A program made the translations under genes and the position numbers. This document shows positions 24,913 through 33,427 of a stretch of 64,000 bases of DNA, piece by piece (positions within the stretch are counted from its first letter, which is position 1; every line of letters begins with the position of its first letter). The DNA is from JABDMH01 sp964428345. GTDB taxonomy: Bacteria; Bacteroidota; Bacteroidia; Chitinophagales; Saprospiraceae. The stretch lies in NCBI GenBank assembly GCA_964428345.1, contig CAYRYD010000004.1, positions 1 through 64,000 on the forward strand. The letters are read 5' to 3'. Below the pieces are notes generated by a model. It was given only the letters and a program-made list of their open reading frames with translations, was not told where the DNA came from and did not search any database.

Positions 24913-27374
24913 AAGATTTTTGCCTTTACCTGTCCATGCTGTTCGTCTTTCCGCTGGCAGCCCAGCTCCCGGCCGGATTTACCGACGAATTGTTTACCGA
25001 CGAAATCACGACTCCGGTTGGTATCGCTTTTCCCGACAGCCATCTCGTCTACGTATGGGAACAGGATGGCAGGATTGAAATTTTTGAACGCGGCAGGAAG
25101 TTGGGCACTCCGCTGCTGGATCTGAGTGAGGAGGTTTCGGGTACTGCGGATCACGGACTTCTGGGACTGGCTTTACATCCTGATTTCCGAGAGAATGGTT
25201 ATCTGTACCTCTCCTATGTGGTTGATCCGCATTATTTGCTCTATTTCGGAACTCCGGAGTATGATCCCCAAAGGCTTCAGACCTGGAATGCCACCATTGC
25301 CCGGGTGACCCGCTACCAGGTGGATACCTCCGGTTTCAAATCGATCGTGGAAGGAAGCCGGAAAGTTTTGATCGGCGATTCCATCAACAACGGAATCCCG
25401 GTGCTCGCCCCTGCCCACGGCATTGGTGGTCTCGACTTTGGCACTGACGGCACCCTGCTGATCGGAACCGGCGACGGCACTACCTGGGTAGGAAACCACA
25501 CGGGGGGCACGGACTATCAGGAGTTCGGGTTTGACAGCCTGGGTAAGGTTCTCGGTATCATCGATGCTCTTCAGGATGTGGGGTCGCTGAGGTCGCAAAT
25601 GCCCGAAAGCTATAGCGGGAAAATCCTCCGTATCGATCCTCTGACCGGATCGGGTATCCCAGGCAATCCCTTTTATGATCCGCAAAATCCAAATACGGCC
25701 CGTTCCCGGGTATGGACGCTGGGCCTCCGCAGTCCGTTCCGGCTACGGGTGAAACCCGGTTCCGGTGCAATGGATCCGGCCCTGTCAAAACCGGGGATTA
25801 TTTTTGTGGGCGATGTCGGGAGCAATCAATTTGAAGAACTCAATGTCGTGACCGGTCCGGGACAAAACTTTGGCTGGCCTCTTTATGAGGGAATGACCAT
25901 CAATTCGGGATTTTATAATCAGTGGATTCCCAACCCGAATGCACCCAACCCGGACTCCGGCAAATGTGATCTTAAATACTACCGGTTTAACGACCTGATT
26001 ACCGGTGCGCGCAAAGATCACCGGATTATTCAGCCCGATCCCTGCGACTCTTCAAAAAATCTTGCCGATAAATACCCGGTATGGGTGCACAACCAGCCGG
26101 CTATAGCCTATGGAAATACCAAGAATAATCCCCTCACCACCCAGGTACCCTACTACAATGAAAATGGGATAGCCGATTATCTCGATCTGGAAGACAGTCT
26201 TTCCCCCGCAACCGGGGCAAATTTTGACGGAATCAGTTCGGTAGCCGGTGATTTTTACGAAGCTGGCTCATTCCCTCCGGAATACGAGGGACTTTATTTC
26301 CATGCCGACTTTGGAGGGTGGATCCGCACGATAGAATATGATGACGAAAATCCGGAAAAAATCAAAAGCATCCGTCCATTTCTCACCGACAGCCGTTCGG
26401 TGGTATTCTTGAAATTCAATCCCTTTGACCGGCAGCTTTACTATGTAGTACTGGATTACCGGGAGCGACCCAATGTTTACCAGGTAAGAAAAATAACTTT
26501 TGGTGAGAATCCCCGGCCAAGAGCCATCATCGAGGCCGACACTTTATTTGGTTATACCCCGCTCACCGTACATTTAACTTCAGCTGCCTCGTACGATCCC
26601 GAAGGCGAAAATCTGACCAGGCAATGGTATTTTAATGAACAACCGGCCGGCACTTTTTCCGATTCCATCATTACGCTTACCTCCTCACTGCCGGAAAACT
26701 TCAAGGTATCGCTGACGGTCACGGATACGCATGGTCAAAAGGATTCGACCTCTCTTAATATCTCTCTCAACAACACTCCTCCAGATGTCAAAATACTTTC
26801 TCCGGAAAATGGCTTTCAATATCCGGCAGGGGGCGATTTATTGCTGATCAACATGGAAGCGGAAGTCAGCGATGCCGAGCATACATCCCTGTCTTATTAC
26901 TGGGAAATCAAATTAAAACACAACGATCACTTTCATGTTGAATTTACCGACACCATGACCTTTACCGAGACTCATCTGGTACCTTTAAGCAGTACAGAGT
27001 TGGACAAACATTCCTATCTCATTTCGCTCACGGTGACCGATCCTTTAGGTTTGCAGGGTCAGGATGAAGTCATCATAGAACCATCGATGACTACGGGTAC
27101 CCTGTCTGTCGATCCGGCTGATCACCTTTTTGATATTTATCCGAATCCGGCCAATAATTTTCTCCATATCGATGCGCGTGGATCCGATATTTTACTTCCA
27201 TTAAAAATCGGTCTGTACGATATGCTGGGGCAAATAAAAAAAGAAATGATTTTTCAACAGCTGAGCAGCACGCCATTGCATATCGACCTTCAGGACCTAC
27301 CGTCAGGAATGTATCTGCTGAATATTTCGAGCCGGCGAAATTTAGTGGAACAGCGGAAAATTATCGTTCATTAA
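24909..27374 (+). CDS. Secreted sugar dehydrogenase-like beta-propeller protein with T9SS sorting domain
   Basis: An 821-residue exported protein. The signal peptide ends near residue 20 (FPLAAQLP). Residues of about 25-530 are a six-bladed propeller of the glucose/sorbosone dehydrogenase family (TTPVGIAFPDSHLVYVWEQDGRI, HGLLGLALHPDF, HGIGGLDFGTDGTLLIGTGDG, FVGDVGSNQFEELNVV). These enzymes use PQQ to oxidise sugars, though PQQ use here is inferred. A PKD-like segment (PRAIIEADTLFGYTPLTVHLTSAASYDPEG) and a second Ig-like domain follow. Residues of about 740-821 are a T9SS sorting domain (FDIYPNPANN, SGMYLLNI). It should be released or surface-anchored. It is coupled to the HD protein by a four-base overlap. 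Confidence 0.85.
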   Translation: MKDFCLYLSMLFVFPLAAQLPAGFTDELFTDEITTPVGIAFPDSHLVYVWEQDGRIEIFERGRKLGTPLLDLSEEVSGTADHGLLGLALHPDFRENGYLYLSYVVDPHYLLYFGTPEYDPQRLQTWNATIARVTRYQVDTSGFKSIVEGSRKVLIGDSINNGIPVLAPAHGIGGLDFGTDGTLLIGTGDGTTWVGNHTGGTDYQEFGFDSLGKVLGIIDALQDVGSLRSQMPESYSGKILRIDPLTGSGIPGNPFYDPQNPNTARSRVWTLGLRSPFRLRVKPGSGAMDPALSKPGIIFVGDVGSNQFEELNVVTGPGQNFGWPLYEGMTINSGFYNQWIPNPNAPNPDSGKCDLKYYRFNDLITGARKDHRIIQPDPCDSSKNLADKYPVWVHNQPAIAYGNTKNNPLTTQVPYYNENGIADYLDLEDSLSPATGANFDGISSVAGDFYEAGSFPPEYEGLYFHADFGGWIRTIEYDDENPEKIKSIRPFLTDSRSVVFLKFNPFDRQLYYVVLDYRERPNVYQVRKITFGENPRPRAIIEADTLFGYTPLTVHLTSAASYDPEGENLTRQWYFNEQPAGTFSDSIITLTSSLPENFKVSLTVTDTHGQKDSTSLNISLNNTPPDVKILSPENGFQYPAGGDLLLINMEAEVSDAEHTSLSYYWEIKLKHNDHFHVEFTDTMTFTETHLVPLSSTELDKHSYLISLTVTDPLGLQGQDEVIIEPSMTTGTLSVDPADHLFDIYPNPANNFLHIDARGSDILLPLKIGLYDMLGQIKKEMIFQQLSSTPLHIDLQDLPSGMYLLNISSRRNLVEQRKIIVH

Positions 27375-27447
27375 GGAATGTAATGATGTAACGAATGTCC
27401 CTTTTTTCCTAATCTCCAACCGGAAAATGCATTAATATTGTCTGGTA

Positions 27448-27966
27448 ATGATTCGTAAAGTCTTTATCGGTATTATTTTTTTAACGTCGGGACTATCATT
27501 TGGTCAGAACCTGAACACTTGTTCGTGCTGTACTTCACTACACCGACAATTTGATTTTTGGTTGGGAGACTGGGAAACACTAGCAAACGGAAAAATTGCC
27601 GGCATCAATCGCATTGTTACATTGCAGGATGGTTGCGTCATTCAGGAAAACTGGACCAGCAGTGGAGGAAAATATACAGGAACTTCTTACAATTTCTATG
27701 ATTCACAGGAAGAAAGATGGCATCAAATATGGATCGACAACCAGGGGCAAATTTTGAAGCTTACCGGTGGAATTGAGGGAAAATCGATGGTACTGATGAG
27801 CACCCCGGTAAATAATCCGGCTGGTGAAAAGGTAATACACCGGATTACCTGGACTCCCAATACAAATGGTACCGTGAGACAACATTGGGAAAGTCAAAAA
27901 ATGACATCGGGAGACTGGCAGACCTTATTTGACGGTTTGTACCGGAAAAAAGGACCGGAGAATTAA
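27448..27966 (+). CDS. Exported DUF1579-like protein
   Basis: A 172-residue protein with a signal peptide ending near residue 20 (GLSFGQN). The HRQFDFWLGDWET motif and alternating beta strands ending RQHWESQ match small lipocalin-like DUF1579-type proteins, whose function is unknown. Cysteines in CSCCTSLHRQ follow the signal peptide. It is convergent with the acetyltransferase gene at 27989. Confidence 0.7.
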   Translation: MIRKVFIGIIFLTSGLSFGQNLNTCSCCTSLHRQFDFWLGDWETLANGKIAGINRIVTLQDGCVIQENWTSSGGKYTGTSYNFYDSQEERWHQIWIDNQGQILKLTGGIEGKSMVLMSTPVNNPAGEKVIHRITWTPNTNGTVRQHWESQKMTSGDWQTLFDGLYRKKGPEN

Positions 27967-27988
27967 ACGGAATTTATTACTCTTTGAT

Positions 27989-28939
27989 TTATTTAGTCCC
28001 CAGCATTTTAATCAATTTATAAAGGCCCGTATATTTATAAATCAGAAAATAAGGCACCTGTTCGGCTCCAAACTGACGACGGGTACGCTCGAGGTTTTCC
28101 GGCATCCCTCCAAGGAAATCAAAAGTATTGACCGAAAGATTTTTAGACGCATACTCAATGGCTTTCCAGGTCAGATAAATTCCGGCTCCACTACTCCTAG
28201 AGACATCGTTTTCTCCGGCCAGCAATAAATAACAGCTTTTCCGGTCCCAGATAATCAGCACCATAGCCAGCATATGATCCTGGTCATCGGTCGCGTAAAG
28301 ACTTTTACCACACCCCCGTTCGTAGATTTTTCCGACCAACCGCTGCAAAAATTCCCGGTTTAAAGGAAGGTTGACCTTTTGTCGTTGAAAGGGCTCCATT
28401 GTCAGTCGAAACAGATTGTCAAAATCGAGATCTTCTCTCACGGACACCCGTTCTTTAGCTTTGGATATTTTATTGTTGCGGTAGTCCGCATCCATATTCT
28501 GCCAGATGAGATCCAGGTTTTTAATATTGCGCAGCCAGTAGGAATAATAAGCGGTTTGCCCAAATCCTTTCCACTTATAGGGCAACCAGTTTTTTATCTG
28601 ATAATGTAGCGTCTGCGTAAATCCGGAAAAAGAAGGCAAGGCATCAACCAGTTTAACCAATATACTCTGTTCCTTACGGGGATCAAATTTTCGCACAAAA
28701 AATGGCCCCATAAACTTCGTCAGTGGCGGCATTGTTACATAGGATAGAAAAGCTTTCTTTTTCGCATAATACGGCATCACTGCCACAATATTGGGGTCTT
28801 CCACGTACAGGATCACCTGCCAGTCGTCCGGGCCGCACACCAGGTCCAGCCACCAGTCCTGAAAAAAGACCGGCACTGCCTGTTCTACAGCGCACCAGTC
28901 ACGGTACTGCTGTTTATCAAAGCTTATATTCTTCGACAT
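27989..28939 (-). CDS. GNAT-fold acetyltransferase, FemAB/BioF2-like
   Basis: A 316-residue protein of the double-GNAT type. Landmarks are FFQDWWLDLVCGPDDW, YRNNKISKAKERV and SRSSGAGIYLTWKAIEYASKNLSVNTFDFLGGMPENLERTRRQFGAE, the last being the conserved nucleotide/CoA-binding and C-terminal motif of FemAB-like enzymes. It probably acylates an amino group on a small molecule or lipid; the target is unknown. It overlaps the upstream O-methyltransferase by 16 bases as the third gene of the operon. Confidence 0.75.
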   Translation of the reverse strand: MSKNISFDKQQYRDWCAVEQAVPVFFQDWWLDLVCGPDDWQVILYVEDPNIVAVMPYYAKKKAFLSYVTMPPLTKFMGPFFVRKFDPRKEQSILVKLVDALPSFSGFTQTLHYQIKNWLPYKWKGFGQTAYYSYWLRNIKNLDLIWQNMDADYRNNKISKAKERVSVREDLDFDNLFRLTMEPFQRQKVNLPLNREFLQRLVGKIYERGCGKSLYATDDQDHMLAMVLIIWDRKSCYLLLAGENDVSRSSGAGIYLTWKAIEYASKNLSVNTFDFLGGMPENLERTRRQFGAEQVPYFLIYKYTGLYKLIKMLGTK

Positions 28940-29559
28940 AGCATGAGGCCATCCCGGATGGGGATTAAAATATTCTGAAGCCGGGGATCTTCCTGAATAT
29001 CTTTGGCAAAATTTCGCAGGGTCACGGTATCTGCATCCGTTTCAGGGCGCAATACCTTACCACTCCATAAAAGGTTGTCAGCCAGGATAAAACCACCCGA
29101 TTCGATCTTATCCATAATCAATTCAAAATAAAACGGATAGGATATTTTGGCGGCGTCGATAAAAACCAGGTCAAATTTGTCTTCCAACCGGGGGATGATT
29201 TCCAGGGCATCGCCGACATGCAGCCTGATCTTTGCCTGGTATCCTGACTTTGAAATGTAGTCCATAGCCATCTTCTCATATTCCGGATTAATTTCAATGG
29301 TATACAGGAGTCCGTCTTCAGTCAGACCTTCTGCCAGACACAATGCGGAATATCCCGTGAAGGTACCGATTTCCAGAATGCGTTTCGGGCGGACCATCTG
29401 ACTGATCATACTTAACAAACGTCCCTGATAATACCCCGATATCATTTGAGGTGCCAGGGCCCTGAGGTAAGTCTGCCTTTCGAGCTCCTGCAAAATGTCT
29501 GAAGGTGGAGAAGTATGCGCTTCACAATAACGAAGGATGTCCTGTTGTTTTTTACTCAT
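28924..29559 (-). CDS. Class I SAM-dependent O-methyltransferase
   Basis: A 211-residue protein of the catechol/caffeoyl-CoA O-methyltransferase type. Motif I is ILEIGTFTGYSALCLAEGL, a mid-region acidic motif is FDLVFIDAAKISYPFYFE, and DNLLWSGKV follows. It transfers a methyl group from SAM to a hydroxyl; the acceptor is unknown. It overlaps the upstream transporter by four bases and the downstream acetyltransferase by 16, so all three are one operon. Confidence 0.9.
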   Translation of the reverse strand: MSKKQQDILRYCEAHTSPPSDILQELERQTYLRALAPQMISGYYQGRLLSMISQMVRPKRILEIGTFTGYSALCLAEGLTEDGLLYTIEINPEYEKMAMDYISKSGYQAKIRLHVGDALEIIPRLEDKFDLVFIDAAKISYPFYFELIMDKIESGGFILADNLLWSGKVLRPETDADTVTLRNFAKDIQEDPRLQNILIPIRDGLMLCRRI

Positions 29560-30449
29560 TGCACAACTGCTGGTTTTCGGTAATGCTGCATGAAGCTATG
29601 GATAAAAATCAACGCCAGAATCAGGATGCCGCCAAGATAAAAAGTCCAGGATAACCGGGCTGCATCATCCAACAACCAATAAGCCAGGATCATTCCATAT
29701 ACCGGTTCAAGATTTAAAGCCAGCATGGCGGTAAATGCTGATAAATGCCGGAGTGCATGCAGCACCAGGACATAACCGAGTGTGGTGCATCCGAGAGCCA
29801 ATAAGACCAGATACAGCCAGTCGATTCCCTGTGGCATGATGGTTGTTCCGGCCGGATCAGCGATAAGCAGAAAAATACCAATCAGCAGCCAGCCGGATCC
29901 CATTTCGATAAAGGTGATAAACATGGGATCTCCCTCATGCACCAGTTTTTTATTGAGCACCCCAAAGAGCGCCAGCAGGGCAGCGGAGATCAGGCCGGCC
30001 CAAACCCCTGCCATCAACGAAACATCCAGACCGGAGACTATCAGGATCATGCAGGGAACCACCAGAATGGCAAGTAGGAGTTCCCACAGGTGTGGGCGGG
30101 TGAAATTAAACAGGGGTTCAAGGATGGAAGCAAAGGCGGCTGCGGTTGCCAGGCAAACGAGGGCTACCGACGCATTAGCCAGTTTTATCGAGGCGAAAAA
30201 GGCGATCCAGTGCAGGGTCACCAGAATACCGATTCCGGTCCACCGCCATAACATAGTTGAAGGTGTTCTACGCCAGTGCCTGACCAGATTAACCAGGAAG
30301 ACGAGACTGATCAGAGTAATCAACAACCGCCACCAGACCAATACGATAGCCGGAAGTTGGATCCGGTCACCCAGAATGGCCGCAAATCCAAAAAGCAACA
30401 CTGCTCCGTGCAATTGAAGGTACGATTTCTTCCCGGCAGCAAGCGTCAT
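29556..30449 (-). CDS. EamA/DMT-family transporter
   Basis: A 297-residue membrane protein with about ten transmembrane segments in two EamA repeats. Landmarks are GFAAILGDRIQLPAIVLVWWR and LNLEPVYGMILAYWLLDD, which is typical of drug/metabolite transporters. It may export or import the small molecule modified by the two downstream enzymes. It is the first gene of the three-gene operon and is divergent from the peroxiredoxin. Confidence 0.9.
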   Translation of the reverse strand: MTLAAGKKSYLQLHGAVLLFGFAAILGDRIQLPAIVLVWWRLLITLISLVFLVNLVRHWRRTPSTMLWRWTGIGILVTLHWIAFFASIKLANASVALVCLATAAAFASILEPLFNFTRPHLWELLLAILVVPCMILIVSGLDVSLMAGVWAGLISAALLALFGVLNKKLVHEGDPMFITFIEMGSGWLLIGIFLLIADPAGTTIMPQGIDWLYLVLLALGCTTLGYVLVLHALRHLSAFTAMLALNLEPVYGMILAYWLLDDAARLSWTFYLGGILILALIFIHSFMQHYRKPAVVQ

Positions 30450-30527
30450 ATATCTTTGGATCAGGTCAGAACCAAAAGTAACAAGATTATGTAAAAACAG
30501 CTGATAACCCTGTCTGACCGGGAGTAT

Positions 30528-30549
30528 ACCGGCAATCCGGATTGCCGGT
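30528..30549. repeat. 22-bp perfect palindrome in a divergent intergenic region
   Basis: ACCGGCAATCC is followed immediately by its reverse complement GGATTGCCGGT. It lies between the divergent transporter operon (start 30449) and the peroxiredoxin gene (start 30672). It could be a regulator binding site or part of a terminator-like hairpin. No T-run follows on either strand. Confidence 0.5.
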
Positions 30550-30671
30550 CAGCCTGACCATAATCGCCGGTTGGGTGACAGAATTTCCCTCAGTGGGAAC
30601 ATCAATCTGCATTAAAAAAACATCGATTCACTTTAAATCTTAATTTTGCATTCTGGTAAAATCGTTCTGCA

Positions 30672-31142
30672 ATGGAGGTAAACGTCGGTGAAAAGGCACC
30701 GCTTTTTTCATTAAGGGCTTATGATAAGTCCGAAGTGCGGCTCGATCAATACGAGGGTAAAAACGTGTTATTGCTTTTTTTCCCACTTGCCTTCAGCAGT
30801 GTTTGTACCAAGGAGCTTTGTCAGGTCCGGGATGAATTGACTGAATACCATTCCCTCGATGCCGAAGTGCTGGCATTATCGGTTGATTCGCTGTATGTCC
30901 TCAATAAGTTTCGTGAAATCAACGGATACAATTTCACGTTGTTGTCGGATTTTAACAAGGAGGTATCCCGTAGCTATGGGGCATTGTATGAAGTATACAA
31001 CCTGGGAATGAAAGGAGTGTCGAAAAGAGCAGCATTCATTATTGATAAAAATGGTATAATCCGGTATAAGGAAATAAAGGATCCTGACAGCGAATTACCC
31101 GATTTTAGAAAAATCCGGGAAACCTTAGATCAATTGAATTAG
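30672..31142 (+). CDS. Peroxiredoxin, AhpE/BCP-like
   Basis: A 156-residue thioredoxin-fold peroxidase. The peroxidatic cysteine C45 is in FPLAFSSVCTKELC, with C50 at the position of the resolving cysteine of PrxQ/BCP enzymes. The FFPLAF start of the loop resembles AhpE. It should reduce H2O2 or alkyl hydroperoxides in the cytosol. It is followed by clpS and aat on the same strand with short gaps, so co-transcription is likely. Confidence 0.85.
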   Translation: MEVNVGEKAPLFSLRAYDKSEVRLDQYEGKNVLLLFFPLAFSSVCTKELCQVRDELTEYHSLDAEVLALSVDSLYVLNKFREINGYNFTLLSDFNKEVSRSYGALYEVYNLGMKGVSKRAAFIIDKNGIIRYKEIKDPDSELPDFRKIRETLDQLN

Positions 31143-31172
31143 TTTATAATAAAGTATACAAAATAGCAAAAC

Positions 31173-31472
31173 ATGACTTCTCAGTATTCACCCGATGCGG
31201 ATGAGCTTATCGTAACTGATGAACTGATCGACACCGGCAAATCAGCCCAGCTGGTCGTGTATAATGATGATGTCAATACATTTCAATGGGTGATCGAGTG
31301 TTTTATCGAAGTACTTCAGCACTCTTTTGAGCAGGCTGAACAACTGTCGTTGCTCATACACTTTAAGGGTAAGGCCATCGTCAAAACGGATACCTATGAT
31401 GCGTTGAAACCCAAAAAAGACGCCCTGATCGAACGGGGACTTTCTGCCGTCATTGAAGAACTGGTGCCCTAA
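31173..31472 (+). CDS. clpS: ClpS adaptor of the Clp protease
   Basis: A 99-residue protein with the ClpS core: LVVYNDDVNTFQWVIECFIEVLQHS, which includes the N-degron pocket NDD and the Thr/Phe/Val region, then KAIVKTDTYDALKPKKDAL. It delivers substrates with destabilising N-terminal residues to ClpAP-type proteases. The next gene is aat, which adds such residues, so the two encode an N-degron pathway unit. Confidence 0.95.
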   Translation: MTSQYSPDADELIVTDELIDTGKSAQLVVYNDDVNTFQWVIECFIEVLQHSFEQAEQLSLLIHFKGKAIVKTDTYDALKPKKDALIERGLSAVIEELVP

Positions 31473-31481
31473 GGAATCCCG

Positions 31482-32174
31482 GTGCCGGTATCCTATTTTC
31501 CGCATCCCAGTCTGGCCAATGAGGAAGGGTTGTTAGCCCTGGGTGGCGATCTTTCACCTGAAACGTTGTATCTCGCGTATCACTTTGGCATCTTTCCCTG
31601 GTATTCGGAAGGTCAGCCAATTCTTTGGTGGTCACCCGATCCGCGATGTGTGCTTTGGCCCGAACAGCTGAAGATTAGCAAAAGTATGCGCCGGCTACTC
31701 CGAAAACATCCTTACCAGGTCACCGCTGATTATGCTTTCGATCAGGTGATCAGTGGCTGTCGCCGGCAAAAGAGGAAAGATCAAGAGGGAACCTGGATCA
31801 CCGATGAGATGGAAGAGGCCTACCTCCGTTTTCACCGTCTTGGTGCCGCCCATTCGATCGAGGTCTGGCAGAAAGAGGTCCTGGTCGCCGGAATCTATGG
31901 TATCAGCCTGGGAAAAATCTTCTTTGGTGAGTCGATGTTCACCCGGGTCCCCAACGGGTCAAAATACGGCTTCATAATCCTGGTCAGGAAGTTGCAATCG
32001 CTGGGCTACCGTCTGGTCGATTGTCAACAGGATACCCCCCACCTCCGTTCACTGGGAGCCACCCTGATTTCACGTTCCGCATTTCTGACAGAGTTGAAGC
32101 AAAATATGCTGCTACCCGACGACCTGGGAACCTGGATGGGCTGGAACTTTGACAGTGCTGATCTGTACCAATGA
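31482..32174 (+). CDS. aat: Leucyl/phenylalanyl-tRNA-protein transferase
   Basis: A 230-residue protein with family signatures: FPHPSLANEEGLLALGGDLSPETL, AYHFGIFPWYSEGQPILWWSPDPRCVL, and GESMFTRVPNGSKYGFI, where Asn-Gly replaces the more usual Asn-Ala. It transfers Leu or Phe from tRNA to proteins with N-terminal Arg or Lys. The start is a GTG at 31482, preceded at a suitable distance by AAGGA, and the gene begins 9 bases after clpS. Confidence 0.95.
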   Translation: MPVSYFPHPSLANEEGLLALGGDLSPETLYLAYHFGIFPWYSEGQPILWWSPDPRCVLWPEQLKISKSMRRLLRKHPYQVTADYAFDQVISGCRRQKRKDQEGTWITDEMEEAYLRFHRLGAAHSIEVWQKEVLVAGIYGISLGKIFFGESMFTRVPNGSKYGFIILVRKLQSLGYRLVDCQQDTPHLRSLGATLISRSAFLTELKQNMLLPDDLGTWMGWNFDSADLYQ

Positions 32175-32209
32175 CTAATCCCTGGTTTCCTTGTTCTCTT
32201 CGATATTTA

Positions 32210-32225
32210 ATCGTAATATTGCGAT
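32210..32225. promoter_or_regulatory. ArsR-type operator overlapping the arsR start
   Basis: ATCGTAATATTGCGAT is a 16-base palindrome with one mismatched pair, of the kind bound by ArsR/SmtB repressors. Its last two bases overlap the arsR start codon at 32224. A repressor bound here would block transcription or translation of arsR-arsC, suggesting autoregulation. Confidence 0.6.
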
Positions 32226-32562
32226 GAATATGGGAATTACCAAAACAGAAATTTATACCGACAGACAAAACGAGATTGCGTCGTTTGCCAAAGTACTTGG
32301 TCATCCGGCCAGGATCGCGATCCTGGAGCATTTATTAAATGTCAAATCCTGCATCTGCGGTGATCTGGTCCAGGAAATAGGTCTGGCCCAGGCAACCATT
32401 TCGCAGCATCTGAGAGAAATGAAACAAATCGGTCTGATCAAAGGAAGCATTGAAGGGACCAGCGTCTGCTATTGTATTAATCCGGATACCTGGAAAAAAG
32501 TACAGTCGATATTTGACGAGTTTCTGATCGATCTCGATCCCGGTACTGGTCAATGTTGTTAG
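32224..32562 (+). CDS. arsR: ArsR family metalloregulator
   Basis: A 112-residue winged helix protein. The helix-turn-helix reads VQEIGLAQATISQHLREMKQIGLIKG, and the ELCVCDL-like metal site is represented by VKSCICGDLV with two cysteines. It should release DNA on binding arsenite or a related metalloid. I chose the ATG at 32224; a longer frame from 32191 is unlikely, and the ATG at 32230 is possible. The gene precedes an arsenate-reductase-like gene; the matching exporter is 25 kb away. Confidence 0.85.
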   Translation: MNMGITKTEIYTDRQNEIASFAKVLGHPARIAILEHLLNVKSCICGDLVQEIGLAQATISQHLREMKQIGLIKGSIEGTSVCYCINPDTWKKVQSIFDEFLIDLDPGTGQCC

Positions 32563-32654
32563 TGCGACTTTCATGGCTGATCTGTTACACAGAGTTGAGA
32601 CCCCAAGGTCCGGACTACCTCACTCCCTGATGCAGTAACAAACCACTTTATCGA

Positions 32655-33314
32655 ATGAACCATTCAATCGTCAATCCCGTGTTACAAGAACTGATCACAT
32701 CCTTGGAGAAAGAAGAGCAGCTGATATCCGAATCAAGAAAATCGGAACTGCAGTGGTTGGCGAACACCATCCGTACCCAGTTAATAAACCGGGGCAGTTC
32801 AGCCATTGTCTTCGTCTGTACCCATAACTCCCGGCGGAGCCAGCTGGCAGAACTCTGGATGAAGGTCGCTGTCACTTTCTATGGTATCAGGCACCTGACC
32901 AGCTGGTCTGGAGGCACAGAAGCGACCGCCTTCAACCACAGAATGGTCGAGGCACTGATCCGGGCAGGTTTCGATATGATCCTGGAGAGTGATGGCGCCA
33001 ACCCACGGTACCGGATCCGGTTAAACGGAGACCGCAGTGCTGGGCCCATGATGTTTTCGAAGAAATATGACGATGCTTATAATCCACAGACCGGTTTTAT
33101 TGCGGTGATGGTATGCTCACAGGCCGATCAGGATTGCCCGTTCGTGCCAGGAGCCTCGGCTCGGATATCCCTACCCTATGAGGATCCCAAAAATGCCGAT
33201 GACACACCGGGAGAAAAAGCGGAATACGATGCCAAGGTGCGGGAAATCGGCCGGGAAATCCTGTTTTTGGCAAGATCCCTGTATACCGGAACCAACACAA
33301 GATCAGATCGCTGA
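32655..33314 (+). CDS. arsC: Arsenate reductase, low-molecular-weight phosphatase type
   Basis: A 219-residue protein. The P-loop is C55-THNSR-R61 within VFVCTHNSRRSQLAE, which fits CX5R of LMW phosphatase-like reductases. The second and third catalytic cysteines are C154 and C161 in VMVCSQADQDCPF, as expected for the thioredoxin-coupled class. A long N-terminal extension (about 50 residues) precedes the P-loop. It reduces arsenate to arsenite, which the Acr3 pump exports. It follows arsR by 92 bases. Confidence 0.85.
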   Translation: MNHSIVNPVLQELITSLEKEEQLISESRKSELQWLANTIRTQLINRGSSAIVFVCTHNSRRSQLAELWMKVAVTFYGIRHLTSWSGGTEATAFNHRMVEALIRAGFDMILESDGANPRYRIRLNGDRSAGPMMFSKKYDDAYNPQTGFIAVMVCSQADQDCPFVPGASARISLPYEDPKNADDTPGEKAEYDAKVREIGREILFLARSLYTGTNTRSDR

Positions 33315-33427
33315 TCGTTAAAGGGAATCCCTGCATGGTCTTCCCACGTTACAGCCAAATTCGGCTGGATTGACAAAAAATAGCTACCTTTTGATCCAAC
33401 TTCCGATTGGAGATAAACGAGTGTTTA

